Origin: Centipeda flueggei ATCC 43531 | GTDB lineage: Bacteria > Bacillota > Negativicutes > Selenomonadales > Selenomonadaceae | DNA: 64,000 bases | Direction of reading: 5' to 3' | Assembly (NCBI RefSeq): GCF_000160695.1 | Contig: NZ_GG694008.1 | Coordinates: 180,902 to 244,901, forward strand | Shown here: positions 62,506-64,000 of the stretch, piece after piece | Numbering within the stretch: the first letter of the stretch is position 1 | Layout: the number at the start of each line of letters is the position of its first letter | Notes under the pieces: generated by a model | What the model saw: only the letters and a program-made list of their open reading frames with translations | Told to the model about the DNA's origin: nothing | Databases searched by the model: none | Position numbers and translations under genes: made by a program

Positions 62506-63695
62506 ACGCCCTTCCAATCCGCACGCAGGACAAAGCGAACGCCTTCCTCATCCCGCGAAACCTCTGCCAAGACGACATGTCCAGAAAAAAAGCCGCCCGC
62601 ATCCACACGCTCCACGAGGGCGTGGAGTGCATCATAATCCGCTGCCTCGCCCTCGATCTCCACCGTCTCATCTGCCCGCAGTGCCGTGAGATGAACTCCA
62701 TCTGCCGTCACAGTGCCGAGAAATACGAGGAATGCACGCAGGGGATGGGCCGACGCCTGAAATTCCGCCAAAATTTGCTCACGGCGCGTTACATCAGCAC
62801 GTTGCGCAGCATATATCTCCATGCGGTGCACATCCGCATCCGCATGACCCAGCTCCTCCCGCACCGCATCTGCCGCCGCGCGGTCTGCAATGAGTACCGC
62901 TGCATCCATTGACACCGCCATGAGGAAACACGCCGCTGCAGCCGCTGCCATCACCCCTGCGGCATGGGAGCGAATCCGCTGAACGATATTACGCTCCTCA
63001 CACCAAGACAGGGAAGATGACCGCATGGACACAAGCAGGCCCGCATAGACCGCCTCCGACAAGTCCGCCCCCATCTCCTGACATTCCCACGACATCTGCG
63101 GTCTGCACGCCGCCGCGATCAGCGGGGCAAGCGTACCGCCGGCAGGCGGGCAGACCGTCAGGCGCCGCAGGCGCATCCCCTCATGGGAAAAGGCCGCAAA
63201 GTACGCCCGTACGCGAGCATCCTCCATCACCGCCGACCAATAGCGATACGGCTCTGTATCCGTGCGCGCACAGCAGCACAGACGCAGAGCCGCAGGCAGT
63301 GTTCTCCCCTCTGCATCTGCCTCTGCACGCATTGCCCAGAGAAGTGCCGCCCGCAGATCCTCCCCCGTGAGTGCAGCGGGCAGTTCCCGCTCTGCCGTCA
63401 CGGCAACCCCCGCGGGAAGAGCAAGGCCGAGCGGCAGACGCTCCCATCCCTGCGAAGAAAGCGCCGCGCGCACGGCGGCTGCGAGTGACGAAGCATCTGT
63501 GGGGGCACAGGCACATGCTGCTGTATGCGAGGCGGTAACCATCCAGCCGCCATCCGCATCGTCGGAAGCAGAAAGTCGGGCGAGCACAGCTCCATCCTCC
63601 GTCATGCCGATGCCCACCGCCTCGCGCGGGCGCAGAGGATGGAGACTTATTTTCGCCAAAAGGTGTGCGTCCTTAAAACCATCGACGCCAAACAT
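62502..63695 (-). CDS. PilN-like protein with PilM-like N-terminal region
   Basis: A 397-residue protein. The first ~230 residues look like a decayed actin-like PilM (VGIGMTEDGAVLARLSAS, then PLGLALPAG and a substrate-like middle), and a membrane segment (GVMAAAAAACFLMAVSMDA) is followed by a coiled coil and a PilN-like periplasmic domain with VHLTALRADETVEIEGEA. The order matches GspL, in which the two parts are one chain. It overlaps the upstream partial gene by 23 bases and its downstream PilO-like gene by 4. AAGAAGGACGGGCACT precedes ATG. Confidence 0.65.
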   Translation of the reverse strand: MFGVDGFKDAHLLAKISLHPLRPREAVGIGMTEDGAVLARLSASDDADGGWMVTASHTAACACAPTDASSLAAAVRAALSSQGWERLPLGLALPAGVAVTAERELPAALTGEDLRAALLWAMRAEADAEGRTLPAALRLCCCARTDTEPYRYWSAVMEDARVRAYFAAFSHEGMRLRRLTVCPPAGGTLAPLIAAACRPQMSWECQEMGADLSEAVYAGLLVSMRSSSLSWCEERNIVQRIRSHAAGVMAAAAAACFLMAVSMDAAVLIADRAAADAVREELGHADADVHRMEIYAAQRADVTRREQILAEFQASAHPLRAFLVFLGTVTADGVHLTALRADETVEIEGEAADYDALHALVERVDAGGFFSGHVVLAEVSRDEEGVRFVLRADWKGV

Positions 63696-64000
63696 AGTGC
63701 CCGTCCTTCTTTTCCATCAAGGCACGGACAATCTTTGCCCGTGTCCAGCCCTCACCGTCCGATACGTACGTATCATGCCGCTGATCTACGGCGGCCGCTG
63801 TGACCCAGATTGTCCCGTCCGTCTGCGGCTCGAGCACGACGTGCAGGCCGATGTCCGACGCCATGGGAACATCATGCACGGCAATATTTCTGCGCTCTCC
63901 TGCAGGCAGTACACCATAGGCAGCCGCTGTGTGTTCAAGTGCAGCCGCCGCCGTCAGCACACCGCTCTCTGCCGCAAGGCGCAGCTGCATCTCATGCTCA
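63673..64000 (-). CDS. Hypothetical pilus-operon protein, C-terminal part (cut by window edge)
   Basis: The frame is open to the window edge, so the N-terminus is outside. The visible 109 residues hold MQLRLAAESGVLTAAAALEH, DIGLHVVLEPQTDGTIWVT and a C-terminal VWRRWF. No family is recognised; it resembles a small soluble or pilin-like component. It overlaps the PilM/N-like gene, indicating one pilus-assembly transcript. Confidence 0.5.
   Translation of the reverse strand, partial: EHEMQLRLAAESGVLTAAAALEHTAAAYGVLPAGERRNIAVHDVPMASDIGLHVVLEPQTDGTIWVTAAAVDQRHDTYVSDGEGWTRAKIVRALMEKKDGHYVWRRWF

Noticed and set aside
1-64000. CRISPR arrays, tRNA or rRNA genes and phage attachment sites
   Set aside because: No regularly spaced repeats, cloverleaf-like segments or rRNA sequence were noticed; a dedicated search was not possible.

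Overview
The window looks like a chromosome segment of a Negativicutes bacterium, most likely an oral or gut Selenomonas, Centipeda or Mitsuokella relative (inference). It mixes outer-membrane glycan genes (family 9 heptosyltransferase type, GmhA/HldE-like proteins, PilN/PilO-like proteins) with housekeeping genes typical of Firmicutes (rapZ-yvcK-whiA, rnmV-rsmA, a DegS-type kinase, NusG domain II plus Gx transporter). A homologue of RclA, the hypothiocyanous acid reductase, would suit a host whose secretions contain peroxidase, such as saliva. No rRNA, tRNA or CRISPR array was found.

Layout. 1-874: right part of an IS256-family insertion sequence. About 1.1-32.7 kb: a surface-glycan cluster, all on the minus strand. 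Reading with transcription it runs: a UDP-hexose 4-epimerase-like gene, a terminator and promoter, an initiating sugar phosphotransferase, three family 2 glycosyltransferases, the GDP-fucose genes (gmd, manC, fcl), a second strong promoter, a PglK/MsbA-type ABC flippase, a heptose-like activation block (SIS isomerase, epimerase, nucleotidyltransferase-kinase fusion), two FkbM methyltransferases, a radical SAM enzyme, a split transketolase, TIGR04372-like glycosyltransferases, UDP-sugar dehydrogenases, and further glycosyl- and methyltransferases. The distal half is AT-richer and scarred: a truncated ugd joined to a headless capsule gene, a 1-base frameshift in a T7 run, and tails of an FkbM gene and of a possible glycosyltransferase. 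No Wzx or Wzy is visible, so an ABC-flippase route is the likeliest assembly mode.

32.7-48.3 kb holds housekeeping genes, mostly on the minus strand: AEC transporter, PHP phosphatase, rsmA, rnmV, a DUF4160/DUF2442 pair, tmk, an Orn/Lys/Arg decarboxylase-family enzyme, a DegS-like kinase, a YgbA-like protein (plus strand), a membrane-free chemoreceptor, an exported protein, a polysaccharide deacetylase, whiA, yvcK, rapZ and two Cof-type HAD phosphatases. 48.4-53.6 kb is on the plus strand: a small membrane protein, NusG domain II protein, Gx transporter, fumC, rclA and an exported protein. 53.6-64 kb is on the minus strand: prfC, xth, lepB, rplS, a 7TM-GGDEF protein, aroB-aroK-aroC, and a type IV pilus-like block that runs off the right edge.

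Four copies of a small dispersed repeat with about 19-bp terminal inverted repeats (15973, 48876, 51386, 61788) are the clearest structure not explained by genes. The most interesting biochemical unit is the set of SIS isomerase, nucleotidyltransferase-kinase, epimerase, radical SAM and transketolase genes at 12.1-22.2 kb, which may make an unusual nucleotide-activated sugar.
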